Made by a program: the position numbers and the translations under genes. Of a stretch of 43,659 nucleotides of DNA, positions 15,321 to 23,490 are shown piece by piece (the stretch's first letter is position 1; every line of letters starts with the position of its first letter). The stretch covers positions 1 through 43,659 of the forward strand of contig CAMSTW010000025.1 in assembly GCA_947063855.1 (NCBI GenBank). The letters run 5' to 3'. The stretch comes from an uncultured Dorea sp. GTDB lineage: Bacteria > Bacillota > Clostridia > Lachnospirales > Lachnospiraceae. The notes under the pieces were generated by a model. That model had not been told where the DNA came from, did no database searches, and saw only the letters and a list, made by a program, of their open reading frames with translations.

Positions 15321-17275
15321 AATTAAGACCAAGCTGCAAGGACTATATCTGGGGCGGGCGCCGGCTGGTTGAAGAGTACGGCAAGGAGTACGATGGAGAC
15401 ATACTGGCGGAGACATGGGAATTATCCTGCCATCCGGACGGTCCTTCAACCATTGTAAACGGAGTCTATGCGGGAAAGACGCTTAAGCAGTATATAGAGG
15501 AAGCCGGGAAAGAAGTACTGGGAAGCCACTGCCGCCGTTTTAAGGATTTCCCCATTCTCATCAAATTCATTGACGCCAGGGATAACCTGTCCATCCAGGT
15601 GCATCCGGACAACCGTTACGCCCTGAAGAATGAAGGGCAGTACGGAAAGACGGAGATGTGGTACGTTGTAGATGCAGGGAAAGAAGCCTTCCTGTATTAT
15701 GGATTTCAGAAAGAAATCAGTAAGGAAGAATTTGCCGGGAGGATTGAAGAAGATACCCTTCTTGAGGTCCTGAACGCAGTGCCGGTACACAAAGGGGACG
15801 TACTGTTTATCGAATCCGGAACCATACACGCGATTGGAAAGGATATCCTGATTGCGGAGATTCAGCAGAATTCCAATGTCACCTACCGTGTCTACGATTA
15901 CGGAAGAGTAGGGAAGGACGGGAAGAAGAGGGACCTGCATATCGAAAAAGCCCTTGCAGTTACGAACCGTGTTCCTATTATCAGGGATAACGGCAGTTAC
16001 CCCCATGTGGCAGACTGTGATTATTTCACCGTAGACAAGCTGAATCTTGACGGCAGGTTCATGAAGCGGATGGAGGGAAATGTATCTGACGAATCTTTTG
16101 CCAGTATTCTGATTCTGGATGGGGAAGGGACGATTACAAGCGGCGGCGTGACTCTTGCGTACAGGAAGGGGGAGAGTTTCTTCCTGCCTGCCGGAAGCGG
16201 TATCTATCAGGTGGAAGGTTCCTGTGACGCTCTGGTCACGACGATACGTAAGAAGGCAGCGCCGGTGCGGATAGGAATTGATATCAGCAGTGCGGGTACG
16301 AAGATCGGGCTGGTGGATATACATCAGAAGTTAATTGCCGAAGCGGTGCTGCCAATGGAAGGTGTATCAGAGTCTGGAAACCGGAGAAAAGGCGTGCCGG
16401 AGCCTGGGAGCCTGGAAGCAGTTGTGCCGGAGCCTGGAAACCGGAGAAAAGGCGTGCCGGAGCCTGGAAGTCTGGAAGAAGCGGCGCCGGAAATGATAAT
16501 TCAGAGAATCGGCAGGCGGACGCTTGCCCTTCTGGAAGAGCAGGGGATTGCCATGGACCAGTGCGTGGGGGCAGGAATCGGCGTGCCGGGGACGGTGGAC
16601 CGCAGAAACGGCGTCGTCCGCTATTCCAATAACATCCGGTGGAACCAGGTGCCTCTTGCCAGGCTGTTGGGAGCATATCTTCCGCTGCCGATACGGGTTG
16701 CCAATGACGCTGACTGTGCGGCGCTTGGAGAAGCGGTTGCCGGTGCGGGCAGAGAATGCCGGGATGTTATCATGCTGACGCTTGGGATGGGAGTGGGCGG
16801 CGGAATCATCTTAGACGGTGAGATCTATGAAGGCAGGGGAATCGGCGGCAGTGAGCTTGGCCATATGGTTATCATAGAGAATGGGGAACCCTGCACCTGC
16901 GGAAGAAGAGGCTGTCTGGAAGCCTACGTTTCTGCCGCAGCGCTTCGAAGGGACGCCAGGAGGGCTGTGGGGAGAGAACTGACGCCGGAAGAGATATTTG
17001 CAGAAGCCGGGCGGGGCGATGAGAAGCTTAAGGAAGTGACTGACCGGTATATCCGGCGGCTTGGTATCGGAATTGTCAATATCGTCAATATCTTCCGTCC
17101 GCAGCTGGTGATACTGGGCGGCGCCCTGTCCACGCAAGGAGCGGCGCTCCTTGAACCCTTAAGCAGGATGATGCAGGAAGGATGCTTTGGGGGAATGGAC
17201 GGCGAACTGCCGGAGATTACGACGGCGTCTCTGGGGGATAAGGCAGGGATGATTGGGGCGGCGAGTCTGATCTAG
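15314..17275 (+). CDS. manA: Mannose-6-phosphate isomerase fused to ROK sugar kinase
   Basis: A 653-residue bifunctional protein. Residues 1-317 are a class I mannose-6-phosphate isomerase of the short Firmicutes type (LIKFIDARDNLSIQVHPD, GKTEMWYV, ESGTIHAIG, NSNVTYRVYDYGR), converting mannose-6-phosphate to fructose-6-phosphate. Residues about 318-653 are a ROK kinase: ATP-site start GIDISSAGTKIGLV, catalytic Asp in VANDADCAALGE, GMGVGGGII, and the zinc site GHMVI plus CGRRGCLEAY. The kinase should phosphorylate free mannose or glucose released by the phosphorylases. A Pro/Glu/Gly-rich insertion of two 20-residue repeats (354-393) sits early in the kinase domain. It overlaps the mutase gene by 7 nt and ends the operon. 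The family normally encodes these as separate proteins. Confidence 0.92.
   Translation: MLKLRPSCKDYIWGGRRLVEEYGKEYDGDILAETWELSCHPDGPSTIVNGVYAGKTLKQYIEEAGKEVLGSHCRRFKDFPILIKFIDARDNLSIQVHPDNRYALKNEGQYGKTEMWYVVDAGKEAFLYYGFQKEISKEEFAGRIEEDTLLEVLNAVPVHKGDVLFIESGTIHAIGKDILIAEIQQNSNVTYRVYDYGRVGKDGKKRDLHIEKALAVTNRVPIIRDNGSYPHVADCDYFTVDKLNLDGRFMKRMEGNVSDESFASILILDGEGTITSGGVTLAYRKGESFFLPAGSGIYQVEGSCDALVTTIRKKAAPVRIGIDISSAGTKIGLVDIHQKLIAEAVLPMEGVSESGNRRKGVPEPGSLEAVVPEPGNRRKGVPEPGSLEEAAPEMIIQRIGRRTLALLEEQGIAMDQCVGAGIGVPGTVDRRNGVVRYSNNIRWNQVPLARLLGAYLPLPIRVANDADCAALGEAVAGAGRECRDVIMLTLGMGVGGGIILDGEIYEGRGIGGSELGHMVIIENGEPCTCGRRGCLEAYVSAAALRRDARRAVGRELTPEEIFAEAGRGDEKLKEVTDRYIRRLGIGIVNIVNIFRPQLVILGGALSTQGAALLEPLSRMMQEGCFGGMDGELPEITTASLGDKAGMIGAASLI
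16373..16492 (+). repeat. In-frame 60-bp tandem repeat inside the ROK domain
   Basis: Two units, 16373-16432 and 16433-16492, are identical over 34 nt (16374-16407 and 16434-16467) and diverge toward their ends. Each encodes (S/P)GNRRKGVPEPGSLE followed by five or six variable residues. The period is exactly 20 codons, so copy-number change would keep the reading frame. Confidence 0.9.
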
Positions 17276-17288
17276 TGTGGGTTATACC

Positions 17289-17441
17289 AGTACAGCATTT
17301 CGTAATTAACAGGGAATTCTGCACTCGCTATCTGCGCCAGATGCATGTCTGCTGCTTCGCAGCTCTAGGGAATCCTCCATATATAGTACTCTTTAGGACA
17401 AAGCCCGCTACGTTGCTAAGTGTCAGCGCTTGTTCAGCAAG
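17289..17441 (-). repeat. Dispersed intergenic repeat, copy B (inverted relative to copy A)
   Basis: Its 61-nt block at 17289-17349 matches 4046-4106 in reverse complement at 57 of 61 positions, and 17402-17441 matches 3988-4030. The segment between the blocks is 52 nt here against 15 nt in copy A, so one copy has gained or lost about 37 nt. It fills the gap between the convergent isomerase-kinase and ATPase genes. Confidence 0.75.
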
Positions 17442-17523
17442 GACCGAAAATCTTGAAGTAATAGTGCTCGATATTTGTGTCAGCTGTGCGTCTGCTAACC
17501 GATGGTGTAGCGGGCTTTGTCCT
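17395..17523. repeat. Perfect 16-bp inverted repeat enclosing 97 bp
   Basis: AGGACAAAGCCCGCTA at 17395-17410 and its exact complement TAGCGGGCTTTGTCCT at 17508-17523; one further C-G pair and several G-U pairs extend the stem inward. The left arm overlaps copy B of the dispersed repeat. It could act as a bidirectional terminator-like structure between convergent genes or be the ends of a small nonautonomous element. No coding sequence is convincing in 17276-17586. Confidence 0.7.
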
Positions 17524-17586
17524 GACATTGTGCAGCCCTTCCATAATCTTATCTGGTGTTTGCAGTATCTTTCATTTCATAATGTT

Positions 17587-19149
17587 TCAACATTCCACTA
17601 TCACTTCAAAAATATCGTATCCTTTATGTGAAATCCACTGGTTTTCCTTTGGTCTCTTCTTATTCCTGCAGAAACTGATCATATATCCCTGATGCAGCCC
17701 CCTTGCTTCGAGATAATCAGCGAGCTGATCGTATCCTTTCCGTTCATAGGCGCCGCCTCTCCAACACTTTAATTCAACGATAAATTCCTCTCTTCCATAG
17801 AAAATCTGTACATCCATCCGTGTATTTTTTCTGGTTTGAGGTTCCACTGCGTAGTGTCCTGTGCCATTGATGATTGGGCGTAGGAAGCCCAGAAACAGCA
17901 ACCTGCCCTGCTGCTCGATGAATGCCCCGTCTTCTCTTCGATACTCTGATTTCATGAAGGCGGCGAATTTTCTGACTACCTTTTCCATATCCAGGCTGCC
18001 ATTGTGGATATACTGTGACTGTTCGATGTATTCCGAATTGATCAGCGCTTTGGTCGCACGTATGGATGTAAAATAATTCAGGATCAGGGTTTCGAATATC
18101 TGGTTGGAAATCACTGCCTTTCCCTCTTTTTCTGACAATATCCCGAACATCTCCCCCAGATCAATAACCGGGTTGCTTCGTTCAAAGATTACATTTGCCC
18201 CGTTCACGGTAAGCTGTTCCGTAAGCTCTGCAAACTCCGGATAATTCCGGATATTCTTAATCACATCATCGAACAGTGTATTACGTTCCCGCAGCAGATC
18301 TCTGACTGCCGTCCAGAGATTCTCCCTGTTCCATCCCGTGCCTTTTTCGGCTATTTTCTTGCAGAGGCTGCTTACCAGATAGGGGTAACCTCCGGTGTAA
18401 CCATGAAGCCCTTCTGCCATCCCGGCAACGTCCATGCCGGTCTGATGGTCTGCTTCATATGCCTGCAGCATGGTTGCGATGTCATCAGGAGAAAAACTCA
18501 TGTCCACATCAAAATCAGCAGTGATATTCCAGGGGCTGTTATATCTGTGCACTTCATCCGGTCTGATCTTCAGACGAAGATTCTTTATATCATAGACTCC
18601 GGCAAGAATCACGGAATGAAAGGTCATGGTCTCTTCGCGGTCCATATAATATTCCCGCGTCTGTCCGAGAAAATCAAGAAACACCTGATTGTTGGAAATC
18701 TGATCCACTTCATCAATCATCAGAACCACCCGCTTTGATGCCGCCGCACAGATACTGCTGAGTCGCTCGAACAACTCTGCAAGATCAAAATCACCCTGAC
18801 AAGCCGTCTCTAATTCCAGAATAGAATCCTTGTCAAGCCGCTGGTTCTCCATATCTGCCGCCGCCTTTTTCATAAAATCTTTTGCAAATGTGCGGGCGAA
18901 TGCAGTCTCATCCCTGAACTTGGCAGAGCTCATCTTCTGGAAACTCATGGAAATCACGATATAATCCTGACGGAGATAATCTCTTAATGCACGAAGTATT
19001 GTGGTTTTCCCATATTGTCTGGCGCGGTTGATCACAAAATAATCGCCGCGGTCTACCAGTCTTTTTATACTCTTCAGCCGTTCGTCCAGATCTACCATAT
19101 AATGGCGGTCCGGATAGCAGACTCCATTTATGTTAAATATTTTTTGCAT
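17587..19149 (-). CDS. AAA-like ATPase with C-terminal PD-(D/E)XK nuclease-like domain
   Basis: A 520-residue protein of the AAA-like/PD-(D/E)XK group common in gut Clostridia and Bacteroidetes. The Walker A loop is the nonstandard NRARQYGKTT (K48) and the Walker B motif is VVLMIDEVDQI (D146, E147). Residues about 440-520 contain RMDVQIFYGREEFIVELKCWRGG, matching the D...(E/D)xK core of the nuclease fold, followed by KGYDQLADYLE. There is no signal peptide. It is transcribed from its own promoter at 19189-19218 with AAGGAG before the ATG. Physiological role is unknown; members are suspected to be linked with mobile elements or DNA conflict systems. It is a different subfamily from the ATPase at 23491. 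Confidence 0.85.
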   Translation of the reverse strand: MQKIFNINGVCYPDRHYMVDLDERLKSIKRLVDRGDYFVINRARQYGKTTILRALRDYLRQDYIVISMSFQKMSSAKFRDETAFARTFAKDFMKKAAADMENQRLDKDSILELETACQGDFDLAELFERLSSICAAASKRVVLMIDEVDQISNNQVFLDFLGQTREYYMDREETMTFHSVILAGVYDIKNLRLKIRPDEVHRYNSPWNITADFDVDMSFSPDDIATMLQAYEADHQTGMDVAGMAEGLHGYTGGYPYLVSSLCKKIAEKGTGWNRENLWTAVRDLLRERNTLFDDVIKNIRNYPEFAELTEQLTVNGANVIFERSNPVIDLGEMFGILSEKEGKAVISNQIFETLILNYFTSIRATKALINSEYIEQSQYIHNGSLDMEKVVRKFAAFMKSEYRREDGAFIEQQGRLLFLGFLRPIINGTGHYAVEPQTRKNTRMDVQIFYGREEFIVELKCWRGGAYERKGYDQLADYLEARGLHQGYMISFCRNKKRPKENQWISHKGYDIFEVIVEC

Positions 19150-19188
19150 TATGTTCTCCTTTGATTATCAAATAGGTGTGTTTATATG

Positions 19189-19218
19189 ATTTTAACAGTA
19201 ATGCTGCCTTTTTGACAA
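19189..19218 (-). promoter_or_regulatory. Promoter of the minus-strand ATPase gene
   Basis: Read on the minus strand: TTGTCA (19213-19218), an 18 bp spacer and TAAAAT (19189-19194). Confidence 0.55.
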
Positions 19219-19294
19219 GAGTTCATACGTCTTATAGAATAAAAGTTTTCTGCCTGTACGGTTGAAATGTTGTTTAAGGGACGGAAATACTATC

Positions 19295-19323
19295 TTGGAA
19301 AAAGTAATAAGGTTTGTTATACT
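19295..19323 (+). promoter_or_regulatory. Promoter of the GH127 gene
   Basis: TTGGAA at 19295-19300, a 17 bp spacer and TATACT at 19318-19323, about 75 bp before the start codon and divergent from the ATPase promoter. Confidence 0.6.
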
Positions 19324-19399
19324 AGAGAAAGAGTAAGATCATCCTGCGGAGGATGGAAAGTATACAAAGATAACTACAGCGAACAGGGGGAAGCATGAG

Positions 19400-21340
19400 A
19401 TGAACAGCAGGATTTACACGGAGCCTTTACCGGCGGACGCGTACCAGATCGACGACCCGTTCTGGGCGAAGAAGCAGGAGACGGTCCGCACACAGATGAT
19501 TCCATACCAGTGGAGGGCGCTGAACGACCAGGTAGAAGGGGCGGCGCCAAGCCATTGTATCCGGAATTTTAAGATTGCGGCGGGTCTGGAAGATGGGGAA
19601 TTCAAGGGACGCGTATTCCAGGACAGCGACGTGGCCAAATGGTTAGAGGCAGTGGGGTATGTCTTATCCTGGCACAAGGATGAAGAGCTGGAGCGCACGG
19701 CAGACGAGGCGATTGAGATCATTGCGGCGGCCCAGCAGCCGGACGGATACCTGGACACCTATTACATCATCAACGGGCTTGAGAAGAGATGGACCAATCT
19801 GATGAATAACCATGAGCTCTACTGCGCCGGACACATGATCGAGGCGGGGATTGCCTATTATGAAGGAACCGGGAAGCGTAAGCTTCTAGATGTGGTCATC
19901 CGGCTTGCCGACTGCATCGACGGGACATTCGGACCGGAAGAAGGGAAGCTTCACGCATATCCGGGGCATGAGATTATCGAGATGGCTCTGGTGCGCCTCT
20001 ATCGTCTGACGAAAGAAGAGCGGTATCTGAATCTGGCGAAGTATTTTATAGATGAACGGGGGCAGGAACCATTGTATTTTAAGCTGGAGCGCGAGAAATA
20101 CGGGAATACATACTACTGGGAGGATAGTCTGTTTCAGGAGCAGTATTTTCAGGCGGGGAAACCGGTGCGCGAGCAGAAGGAAGCAGAAGGCCATGCCGTC
20201 CGCGCGGCGTATCTCTATTCCGGGATGGCGTCGGCGGCGAAGGAGACGGGGGATACCTCGCTCTGGGAGGCGTGTACCAGACTGTGGGATAATGTAGTCC
20301 ATAAGCAGATGTATATCACCGGCGCAATCGGTTCCTCGGATTATGGCGAAGCATTTACCTTTGATTATGACTTGCCGAATGATACGGTATACGGGGAGAC
20401 CTGTGCGTCCATCGGACTGATCTTCTGGGCAAGGCGTATGCTGGAGGTGGAACCAAGGAGCGAATATGCGGATGTGATGGAACTGGCGTTGTTCAACACG
20501 TGCTTAAGCGGGATGTCTCTGGACGGGAAGAAGTTCTTCTATGTGAATCCGCTTGAGGTTAATCCTAAGGCCTGTCAGAAGGATCAGCTGAAGAAGCATG
20601 TGGAATACGAACGCCAGCCGTGGTTCGAGTGCGCCTGCTGTCCGCCGAACCTGGCAAGACTGATCTCGTCTCTTGGCAGTTATGCGGTTACGGCTAATGA
20701 GTCGGTCATGTATCTGCATCTTTATGTGGGCGGCCGGGTTAAGAACCCGCAGAACGGTATGACGCTTGGGATTAAGAGCGGACTGCCGTGGAATCCCAAG
20801 ACAGAGGTTACCGTGGAAGAATGCCGGGAAGAGATGTATGACCTCGCACTGCGTATGCCCGGATGGGCGGACGGCGTAAGCATTCGTCTGAACGGAGAAG
20901 AAGAGACCCGGTTCGCAGATGTGGACGGATATATCCATTTCCGGAGAGAATGGAAACCAGGAGATTGTGTGAAGCTCTCCTTTGATATGCCGGTACGCAT
21001 CAACCGCTCGAACCCGTCCGTGAAAGAGAATATCGGCAAGGCCGCGGTATCCAGAGGCCCGTTGGTATACTGCCTTGAGGAGGCGGATAATGGAGATGAA
21101 CTGCACAGGTTATCGCTTGATACGAAAGAAGAGATAGAGGTATGTAAAGGAGCGGCGTTTGAGGGAACAACAGAACTGAGAGGAAGAGGCAGAAGACTGT
21201 CCGGCGACGGATGGAACGGCGCGTTATACGCATCAGATATAGAAGAATCATATAGTGAACAGACGCTGACATTTATCCCCTACTATCTCTGGAACAACAG
21301 AGGGGCCGGTGAGATGACTGTCTGGGTAGGTAAATATTAA
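19400..21340 (+). CDS. Beta-L-arabinofuranosidase, GH127
   Basis: A 646-residue cytoplasmic enzyme of GH127 (formerly DUF1680), releasing L-arabinofuranose from beta-linked arabino-oligosaccharides such as those on plant hydroxyproline-rich glycoproteins. The cysteine-zinc active site is intact: YGETCA supplies E333 and C335, and ECACCPPN supplies C413 (predicted nucleophile) and C414, in the same order as in the Bifidobacterium enzyme HypBA1. Other family segments are QQPDGYLDTYY, NHELYCAGHMIEAG and HAYPGHEIIEMALVRLY. No signal peptide is seen. GGGGGAAGC precedes the ATG. It stands alone with its own promoter and terminator; no arabinose transporter or metabolic genes are adjacent. Confidence 0.93.
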   Translation: MNSRIYTEPLPADAYQIDDPFWAKKQETVRTQMIPYQWRALNDQVEGAAPSHCIRNFKIAAGLEDGEFKGRVFQDSDVAKWLEAVGYVLSWHKDEELERTADEAIEIIAAAQQPDGYLDTYYIINGLEKRWTNLMNNHELYCAGHMIEAGIAYYEGTGKRKLLDVVIRLADCIDGTFGPEEGKLHAYPGHEIIEMALVRLYRLTKEERYLNLAKYFIDERGQEPLYFKLEREKYGNTYYWEDSLFQEQYFQAGKPVREQKEAEGHAVRAAYLYSGMASAAKETGDTSLWEACTRLWDNVVHKQMYITGAIGSSDYGEAFTFDYDLPNDTVYGETCASIGLIFWARRMLEVEPRSEYADVMELALFNTCLSGMSLDGKKFFYVNPLEVNPKACQKDQLKKHVEYERQPWFECACCPPNLARLISSLGSYAVTANESVMYLHLYVGGRVKNPQNGMTLGIKSGLPWNPKTEVTVEECREEMYDLALRMPGWADGVSIRLNGEEETRFADVDGYIHFRREWKPGDCVKLSFDMPVRINRSNPSVKENIGKAAVSRGPLVYCLEEADNGDELHRLSLDTKEEIEVCKGAAFEGTTELRGRGRRLSGDGWNGALYASDIEESYSEQTLTFIPYYLWNNRGAGEMTVWVGKY

Positions 21341-21345
21341 GAAAT

Positions 21346-21380
21346 GAGAGCCGGGGGTAGTCCCGGCTCTCTTCTGTGTT
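21346..21380 (+). terminator. Terminator of the GH127 gene
   Basis: A perfect 10-bp stem GAGAGCCGGG / CCCGGCTCTC with a 6-nt loop, followed by an interrupted T-rich stretch. Confidence 0.7.
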
Positions 21381-21501
21381 TATATAATGCAAAAGTTTTC
21401 TTAATATTTGACAAACCTTGTTGAATTCGCAGACGTATTATGATAAATTAACACACATATAGTTTCCAGAATTTGGTAATTTTTATACTCAGGAGAAAGA
21501 T

Positions 21502-22833
21502 ATGGTACGAGAATACTTAGGGCAGAATGTATACGATGCGTTTCAGGACCGTATAAAGTTCATTTTTGAAGAATTTGACAACATCTATGTCTCCTTTTCC
21601 GGCGGCAAAGACAGCGGGCTGTTGCTGAATCTGGTTCTGGATTATCAGCAGAAGCATGCTCCATGGAAAAGAATCGGTGTTTTTCATCAGGATTTTGAGG
21701 CACAGTACACCGTGACATCGGAATATGTGGAGCGTACATTTGAACGGATTAAGGATGATGTAGAGCCGTACTGGGTGTGTCTTCCAATGGCGACCCGGAC
21801 GGCTCTCAGCAGTTATCAGATGTACTGGTATCCTTGGGATGACAAGAAGGAGGAACTGTGGGTCAGAAAGATGCCTAAGAAGGCATATGTGGTCAATATG
21901 GAGAATAACCCCATTACGACCTACCGTTACCGTATGCATCAGGAGGATCTTGCCAGACAGTTCGGCAGGTGGTACAGGATCTCCCACGGCAATGCGAAGA
22001 CGGTATGCCTTCTTGGCATACGCGCGGACGAGTCCCTGCAGAGATACAGCGGTTTCCTGAATAAGAAGTTCGGGTACAAGGAGGAATGCTGGATCACGAA
22101 GCAGTTCAAGGATGTCTGGTGCGCATCTCCGCTCTATGACTGGACCACCAGGGATGTCTGGCATGCGAATTATCTGTTTGATTATGATTACAATCATCTC
22201 TATGACCTCTATTATATGGCGGGATTGAAGATATCGCAGATGCGGGTGGCTTCGCCGTTTAATGATTATTCGAAAGATTCCCTTAATCTCTACAGAGTGA
22301 TTGATCCCGAGATCTGGGTGAAGCTGGTCGGCAGGGTGAAAGGCGCGAACTTCGGCGCCATTTACGGAAGGTCGAAGGCGATGGGGTACAGGAATATTAC
22401 TCTTCCGGAGGGACATACCTGGAAGTCTTATACGATGTTTCTGCTGGATACGCTGCCTGTCCGTCTGCGCAATAATTATGTGAAGAAATTCAATACTTCG
22501 ATCAAGTTCTGGCATGAGACGGGAGGCGGACTGGATGAAGACGTCATAGAGGAACTCTATGAGCATGGTTATCAGATCAAACGGAACGGCGTCTCCAATT
22601 ATACGCTGCGGAAGAAGTCGAGGATCGTGTTCATAGGAAAGATTCCGGATGATACGGACGACATCAAGTCAACGAAGGATATTCCAAGCTGGAAGAGGAT
22701 GTGCTGCTGTATCCTGAAGAATGACCATATCTGCCGTTCTATGGGATTTGGGATGACCAGGGACCAGCAGAGAAGGATTGATATGATACGGCACAAATAT
22801 AAGAGTGTGGAGGAGATGAATTATGGAGTATAA
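21502..22833 (+). CDS. ibrA: IbrA-like PAPS-reductase-family protein (DUF3440)
   Basis: A 443-residue protein with the PP-loop ATP-pyrophosphatase signature SGGKDS (residues 33-38) near the N-terminus, followed by a phosphoadenosine-phosphosulfate-reductase-like domain (GVFHQDFEAQY, LLGIRADESLQRYSG, SPLYDWTTRDVW) and the DUF3440 tail. The C-terminus has a Cys cluster, KRMCCCILKNDHICRSMGF, which could hold a metal or take part in sulfur chemistry. The architecture is that of IbrA/YbdN, proteins always paired with IbrB/YbdM. The reaction is unknown; relatives such as DndC use this fold for DNA phosphorothioation, so sulfur transfer or nucleotide activation is possible. AGGAGAAAG precedes the ATG, and the next gene overlaps by 11 nt. 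Confidence 0.88.
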   Translation: MVREYLGQNVYDAFQDRIKFIFEEFDNIYVSFSGGKDSGLLLNLVLDYQQKHAPWKRIGVFHQDFEAQYTVTSEYVERTFERIKDDVEPYWVCLPMATRTALSSYQMYWYPWDDKKEELWVRKMPKKAYVVNMENNPITTYRYRMHQEDLARQFGRWYRISHGNAKTVCLLGIRADESLQRYSGFLNKKFGYKEECWITKQFKDVWCASPLYDWTTRDVWHANYLFDYDYNHLYDLYYMAGLKISQMRVASPFNDYSKDSLNLYRVIDPEIWVKLVGRVKGANFGAIYGRSKAMGYRNITLPEGHTWKSYTMFLLDTLPVRLRNNYVKKFNTSIKFWHETGGGLDEDVIEELYEHGYQIKRNGVSNYTLRKKSRIVFIGKIPDDTDDIKSTKDIPSWKRMCCCILKNDHICRSMGFGMTRDQQRRIDMIRHKYKSVEEMNYGV

Positions 22834-23356
22834 AAGTCCTGCCTATCACGTGATTGCGGTTCCGGTTGAGAAGGTGGTTCCCAACAGTTATAATCCCAAT
22901 GCGGTCGCGCCGCCGGAGATGCGGCTGCTCTATGAAAGTATTAAGAATGACGGATACACCATGCCGGTGGTCTGTTATCATGATAAGATTGAGGATAAGT
23001 ATGTGATTGTGGACGGTTTCCACCGGTATCGCATCATGATGGAGCATTCGGATATCTATGAACGGGAGAAAGGGCTGCTTCCGGTGTCGGTGATTGATAA
23101 GCCGTTGGATCAGCGGATCGCAAGTACGATCCGGCACAACCGTGCCAGAGGGAATCATGATGTGGATCTGATGGGAAATATCGTGAAGGAGCTTCACGAA
23201 CTGGGACGCTCGGATGCGTGGATTTCCCGGCATCTGGGTATGGATAAGGATGAGATCCTAAGACTTAAACAGATCACAGGGCTGGCCGCGTTATTCAGGG
23301 ACGTGAAGTTCGGACAGGCGTGGAGGCCGGCAGAGGATGATGAGGAGGAGTTTTAG
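22823..23356 (+). CDS. ibrB: IbrB-like ParB/sulfiredoxin-fold protein
   Basis: A 177-residue protein with an N-terminal ParB/Srx domain: VPNSYNPNAVAPPEMRLLYESIKNDGY, then VIVDGFHRYR, whose DGFHR (residues 64-68) is the variant of the ParB nucleotide-binding motif seen in IbrB/YbdM and serine-kinase-like members. The C-terminal half has HNRARGNHDVDLMGNIVKEL and a helix-turn-helix-like stretch, SDAWISRHLGMDKDEILRLKQITG. It overlaps ibrA by 11 nt; GGAGGAG lies inside the ibrA end and sets the start. In enterobacteria the homologous pair was reported to affect expression of phage-linked genes. Here its role is unknown. Confidence 0.88.
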   Translation: MEYKSPAYHVIAVPVEKVVPNSYNPNAVAPPEMRLLYESIKNDGYTMPVVCYHDKIEDKYVIVDGFHRYRIMMEHSDIYEREKGLLPVSVIDKPLDQRIASTIRHNRARGNHDVDLMGNIVKELHELGRSDAWISRHLGMDKDEILRLKQITGLAALFRDVKFGQAWRPAEDDEEEF

Positions 23357-23379
23357 GGAGGAATGTGAAAGATTTTTGC

Positions 23380-23408
23380 TGTACAAACCGCAGGTGATTG
23401 GGTATATT
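23380..23408 (+). promoter_or_regulatory. Possible promoter of the second ATPase gene
   Basis: TGTACA, a 17 bp spacer and TATATT. The -35 box matches only four of six consensus positions, so transcription from the ibrAB promoter is an alternative. Confidence 0.35.
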
Positions 23409-23490
23409 ATAAGTAATGAGACGTGAATGAGTATCGTCTGTATGGCGAAGTTTGCCGGTATGGTTTGGAACGGAAGGAGGAGCTTTTTTC

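Noticed and set aside
17275-17631. A 118-codon plus-strand frame in the gap after the isomerase-kinase gene
   Set aside because: It runs through the dispersed repeat and the inverted repeat and into the antisense of the ATPase gene; its translation resembles no known protein.
21408-21441. TTAGG-free consensus TTGACA followed by TATTAT before ibrA
   Set aside because: The spacer would be 22 bp, too long for a sigma-A promoter; other box choices give weak matches, so no promoter is listed.
21517-22566. A 349-codon open frame on the minus strand opposite ibrA
   Set aside because: It is fully antisense to a well-recognised protein, shows no domain, and its composition reflects the opposite strand's codons.
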